DNA from: Polyangiaceae bacterium
GTDB taxonomy: Bacteria > Myxococcota_A > Polyangia > Polyangiales > Polyangiaceae
Length of the DNA stretch: 64,000 nucleotides
NCBI GenBank assembly: GCA_016712345.1
Contig: JADJRH010000001.1
Location: 1,612,001-1,676,000 of the forward strand
Direction: 5' to 3'
A model generated the notes under the pieces. The model saw nothing but the letters and a program-made list of their open reading frames with translations. It was not told the DNA's origin and did no database searches. A program made the position numbers and the translations under genes. Of this stretch, positions 61,070-64,000 are shown piece after piece; within the stretch, counting starts at the first letter, position 1, and every line of letters starts with the position of its first letter.

Positions 61070-61322
61070 CCATAACCGGTCGGCCGACCGCCGATGGTCG
61101 GGAAAAGAGCCGTATCTTGTGCGTTTTTTGGCAACGAAAATCGGGCTAGCCGAAGTCGTGTCTCTTCGGCATATTCGATTGCCCACATTGAAAACGCCAG
61201 CATTCGCGGCAGCTCGAATTGGTCACGCCCGCACCGCGTACCAATCGTTTGAAGTGGGGTTCTGCGCCCGGTGCAACGTCCGCCGATCTGCCGCTGCGTG
61301 TGTCGATCCCAGGATGACCTGA

Positions 61323-62147
61323 ATGACGACCGACTTCGCCCACTTTTTTGAACTGTCGCTCGATCTGCTGGCCACGCTTGACCGGCACGGCCGATTTCTC
61401 GATCTCAACCCCGCGTGGGCAGACGCAACGGGGCATTCGCGCGAAGCTCTCATCGGGGCGAACATCACAGACTTCAGCCACCCCGAAGAGCTTCACGACA
61501 TCGCAGAGACAATGGGGCGCGTCACCACTGGAACGCCCATTTCCAACTACGAAACAAGGTTTCGTTGCAAAGACGGATCGTACAAATGGTTCTCGTGGAC
61601 AGCCAGTTTCCACGACGGCGACGACCTCGCTTATGTCGTCGCCCGCGACGTGAGCACGTACCACGCAGCGATGGAAGAGCGCGATCGCGCCATCGAAGAA
61701 TCGCATCGAATTCAGGGAGAACTGGAACGACGTCAAGAACGCCAACAAGAGGCGCTCACCGCCATGTCCACTCCGATCATCGAAGTGTGGGACGACGTCG
61801 TCACGTTGCCGGTGGTTGGCATCATCGACAGCACGCGCGCCGGTGAAATGAAAGAAGCGCTTTTGCAGGCTGTATCCAGGCGCAACGCGCGTATCGCCAT
61901 TGTCGACATGACCGGAGTTGAAGTCGTTGACACGGCAACCGCCGATCACATTGTCCGGCTCATGCAGGGCGTAAAACTCCTCGGCGCCCAAGGCATCATC
62001 ACCGGTATCCAGCCGCAGGTTGCACAGATCATGGTGAGCCTCGGCGTCGAAATCGGCGGCGGCGTCATCACTCTTCGAAGCCTGCGTGAGGCCCTGCGCT
62101 ACAGCCTCCGCGTTCTCGGCTATCGCATCGTGGCGGCGGGGGCATGA
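61323..62147 (+). CDS. PAS-STAS protein, RsbR-like stressosome co-antagonist
   Basis: 274 residues. A PAS domain (about 5-115: FFELSLDLLATLDRHGRFLD, WADATGHSREALIG, YETRFRCKDGSYKWFSWTAS) is followed by a linking coiled coil (to about 148) and a STAS domain (about 155-265: VVTLPVVGIIDSTRAGEMKE, IAIVDMTGVEVVDTATADHI, IITGIQPQVAQIMVSLGVEI). The Thr in the loop MTGVEVVDTATAD lies where RsbR/RsbS proteins are phosphorylated by RsbT. The N-terminal sensor in RsbR proteins is variable; a PAS here suggests a small-molecule or redox cue. First gene of a module with an RsbT-like kinase and an RsbS-like STAS protein. Confidence 0.88.
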   Translation: MTTDFAHFFELSLDLLATLDRHGRFLDLNPAWADATGHSREALIGANITDFSHPEELHDIAETMGRVTTGTPISNYETRFRCKDGSYKWFSWTASFHDGDDLAYVVARDVSTYHAAMEERDRAIEESHRIQGELERRQERQQEALTAMSTPIIEVWDDVVTLPVVGIIDSTRAGEMKEALLQAVSRRNARIAIVDMTGVEVVDTATADHIVRLMQGVKLLGAQGIITGIQPQVAQIMVSLGVEIGGGVITLRSLREALRYSLRVLGYRIVAAGA

Positions 62148-62151
62148 CGCC

Positions 62152-63426
62152 TTGATCGGGCGGCGCCACCCATTCGATATCCAAGATGCGCGGCTTATCG
62201 CCGTGCTTGGCAAATATTTGCCTCCGATCATCTCGCGCAGCATCGTTGAACGCGCGCGACGTGAAGCTCTTTCAGGCCCCGACGTAGCCTGGACAGATCC
62301 AAACGGCCTTCTAGATCGCATCTCCGTCGGCGTGCGGCTGTTCGCGCAACCTGAGCAGGTCGCCCCTATTCTGCGCGAGATCACCGATCTTGCCGTCGCC
62401 GACCATGAAGACGGTCCGCTGAGCCAACGCATCGGGCTCGATGTCACGCCGGCAAGCAGCAAAAAGCCCCCCATCAGCAAGTCGCACCACGGCCCGATCA
62501 CGGCACGCGCAGAAGGGGAACACGCGTCCACGCGCACAGAAGCGCCGTCGGCGGCTCGTTCCGAGAACGCAGCTCCCTCACGCGGCGAGTCGGTTGCGAC
62601 ACCGCGAACTGACGTGGATCGCCCAGATCCATCGCTCGGAACGCGACGCGAACAAGACGCGGCACATCGCCGATCCCCAACAGAATTGCCTGTGTCATCG
62701 CGAGGCATTTTCGCGACCAGCACCAAACACACGTCACCCTCACCCGGCCCAACGCACCCTACGGCGGCAGGGTCATCACCTATTCCGCCGGGCAACCCAA
62801 CACCCGCGGCTCCACCCCCTCAAAATCGCACCGGGGGTACACCACCGGCCGGCACCGCGCGCGTCACCATCGGCTCCGCCGGAGCGCGCCACCAACCCGC
62901 GCCCGCGATTCCGCCTGGGTACACATCGGTCCAGCGCTCCGGCACGCCGGGCGGACACGGCATTGTTCCACGCGCACCCGCCGCACCGTCCCGCGCTGAA
63001 ATTTTCGGTCGCGCCCCTCCGCTTCGCGAAACCAACCTCAAAGAAACAACCATCGCGCTCAACACCGAACACGACATCCCTCTTGCGCGCCAAGTCGCTC
63101 GGGAGATTTGTGAACAGCTCGGAACGCGCGCTCTCACGCAACAACGCCTTCTCACAATCGTCAGCGAACTCGGCCGCAACATGGTGCTCTACGCCGGTGG
63201 AGGTCGCATCACGCTGCGCCCGCCGAACAGCAAGTCGCGACGCATCGTTGTCATGGCCGTCGATCAGGGATCCGGCATTCCCAACTTGCAAGAGATCATG
63301 TCCGGCAAATACAAGAGCCGCTCGGGCCTCGGGCTCGGCCTGTTGGGCACCAAACGTCTAGCCGATACTTTTCACATTGAAACCGGCCGCACTGGCACAA
63401 CCGTCATCGTCGAGGTCATCCTCTGA
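62152..63426 (+). CDS. RsbT-like switch kinase with long N-terminal extension
   Basis: 424 residues from a TTG at 62152, four bases after the RsbR-like stop; the frame open to 62086 runs through that gene. The last ~125 residues are an RsbT-type HATPase: ALNTEHDIPLARQVAREICE, LTIVSELGRNMVLYAGGG (N box), VDQGSGIPNLQEIMSGKYKS (G1) and SGLGLGLLGTKRLADTFHIE (G2). Ordinary RsbT is only about 130 residues. Here an N-terminal region of about 110 residues (DARLIAVLGKYLPPIISRSI ...) and a 180-residue Pro/Ser/Ala/Thr-rich linker are added; the first is not recognised. Expected role: phosphorylating STAS proteins of the same module and releasing to activate a downstream target. Confidence 0.85.
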   Translation: MIGRRHPFDIQDARLIAVLGKYLPPIISRSIVERARREALSGPDVAWTDPNGLLDRISVGVRLFAQPEQVAPILREITDLAVADHEDGPLSQRIGLDVTPASSKKPPISKSHHGPITARAEGEHASTRTEAPSAARSENAAPSRGESVATPRTDVDRPDPSLGTRREQDAAHRRSPTELPVSSRGIFATSTKHTSPSPGPTHPTAAGSSPIPPGNPTPAAPPPQNRTGGTPPAGTARVTIGSAGARHQPAPAIPPGYTSVQRSGTPGGHGIVPRAPAAPSRAEIFGRAPPLRETNLKETTIALNTEHDIPLARQVAREICEQLGTRALTQQRLLTIVSELGRNMVLYAGGGRITLRPPNSKSRRIVVMAVDQGSGIPNLQEIMSGKYKSRSGLGLGLLGTKRLADTFHIETGRTGTTVIVEVIL

Positions 63427-64000
63427 TGCGTTCCTCCGACCGCCCGCTATCCATTGTTCCGAGCGAACGCGAACGCGTCCGCGTGCCGGTAATTCGCCTT
63501 TTTGCGCGCCTCGTCGTTGTTCTCCAAGGCGACATCAGCGACGACGTGGCCGCACGTTTAATGGACGACGTGCTCGATGAAATTCGTCGCTCCGGCGCGG
63601 CGGGCCTCGTGCTCGACGTGTCGGGCATCCTCGTCGTCGACAGTCACCTCGTCCACGTTCTTTCCAATCTCGCTCAAGCGGCGCTCATCATGGGTACACC
63701 CGCGGTTGTCTGCGGCATGAGCCCTGAAGTCGCCATGACCCTTCAAATGATGGGTGCGGAGCCAAAGTTCATGCAAACGGCGCTCACACTTGAAGACGCG
63801 CTGCGCCGCCTCGGCGTTCGCGTTCAAGTGGAGAAAGACGTTTGGGACCGCGACGACGACGATGACGACGACGACAACCTGCTAGCCGAACACTTCGCGG
63901 ACGATGATGGTGGCATCCCTGTCCGGGCCCACGCTGATGAGATCGATGGGTACACCCGTAAGGGCCTCAATCCGCGCAAGGTACGTTCGCGTCGTGGCAG
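63426..64000 (+). CDS. STAS-domain protein, RsbS-like (3' end outside window)
   Basis: At least 191 residues, running off the window. The ATG at 63426 shares a base with the previous stop (TGATG). After about 20 residues comes a STAS domain (VPVIRLFARLVVVLQGDISD, GLVLDVSGILVVDSHLVHVL, GTPAVVCGMSPEVAMTLQMM). The Ser in DVSGILVVDSHLV fits the RsbT phosphorylation site of RsbS. Beyond the domain lie an Asp run (RDDDDDDDDN, about 142-152) and a tail not seen in normal RsbS (about 120 residues), so this may be a fusion continuing outside. With the two genes before it, this makes an R-T-S order rather than the classical R-S-T. Confidence 0.85.
   Translation, partial: MRSSDRPLSIVPSERERVRVPVIRLFARLVVVLQGDISDDVAARLMDDVLDEIRRSGAAGLVLDVSGILVVDSHLVHVLSNLAQAALIMGTPAVVCGMSPEVAMTLQMMGAEPKFMQTALTLEDALRRLGVRVQVEKDVWDRDDDDDDDDNLLAEHFADDDGGIPVRAHADEIDGYTRKGLNPRKVRSRRG

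Noticed and set aside
61146..62795. 549-residue minus-strand frame
   Set aside because: Antisense to the PAS-STAS and RsbT-like genes; Arg/Cys/Gly-rich without domains.

Overview
This 64 kb window looks like a chromosomal segment from a member of the Myxococcota (deltaproteobacterial myxobacteria, Polyangia-like). The reasons are the two PEGA- or membrane-anchored Hanks-type Ser/Thr kinases, a lipoprotein with MopE and choice-of-anchor L domains, a pilMNOPQ type IV pilus operon, a very large ElbD-like lipid enzyme, tandem alpha/beta hydrolases and many secreted Ala/Ser/Pro-rich proteins. GC content is moderate by eye (high fifties per cent), lower than classic soil myxobacteria. No rRNA, tRNA, CRISPR array, phage or transposase gene was seen. 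Starts were chosen from Shine-Dalgarno spacing and homology, so several differ from the longest open frame.

Layout. 1-3.7 kb: a truncated tandem hydrolase gene, a long inverted repeat, a small coiled-coil protein and a repeat-rich lipoprotein. 3.9-11 kb: alaS, a hotdog thioesterase, a CASTOR/POLLUX-like channel and a di-haem cytochrome c peroxidase-like protein. 11.5-16.5 kb: a PEGA outer-membrane-like gene with a one-base frameshift, its partner kinase, a glutaredoxin and a PcaF-like thiolase. 16.6-19.4 kb: a carbamoyltransferase/SxtJ/DUF5989 cassette closed by a strong terminator. 19.5-26.4 kb: glutamate dehydrogenase, cdsA-uppS, a divergent NAGPA-like protein and a LysM/M15 murein peptidase. 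26.6-32.6 kb: pilM-N-O-P-Q, with about 640 bp of non-coding, repeat-like DNA between pilP and pilQ. 32.6-39.6 kb: a second carbamoyltransferase, a periplasmic binding-protein-like protein, an HtrA-like protease and uvrC. 39.6-44.2 kb: metX and metY, separated by a two-gene ATPase/RloB (AbiL-like) candidate defence unit whose flanks carry matching short direct repeats. 45-50.2 kb: acetyl-CoA synthetase, a TPR-like secreted protein and a second Ser/Thr kinase. 50.3-53 kb: an Fe-S protein with a sensor histidine kinase. 53.2-61 kb: a histone H1-like protein, then a 1585-residue FAR/acyl-CoA ligase/ACP/PlsC/SCP2 enzyme followed by an SDR and a diacylglycerol-kinase-like enzyme. 61.3-64 kb: a stressosome-like RsbR / RsbT / RsbS module that runs off the end.

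Functional threads are envelope and lipid biogenesis (cdsA, uppS, murein peptidase, the lipid operon, pili), sulphur amino-acid synthesis interrupted by a putative defence pair, and abundant signalling. Two genome-scale oddities stand out. The palindrome GTGTACAC occurs about 21 times where about one is expected, and related non-coding elements recur between operons (pilP-pilQ and metY-acs; 1.7 kb and 50.2 kb).
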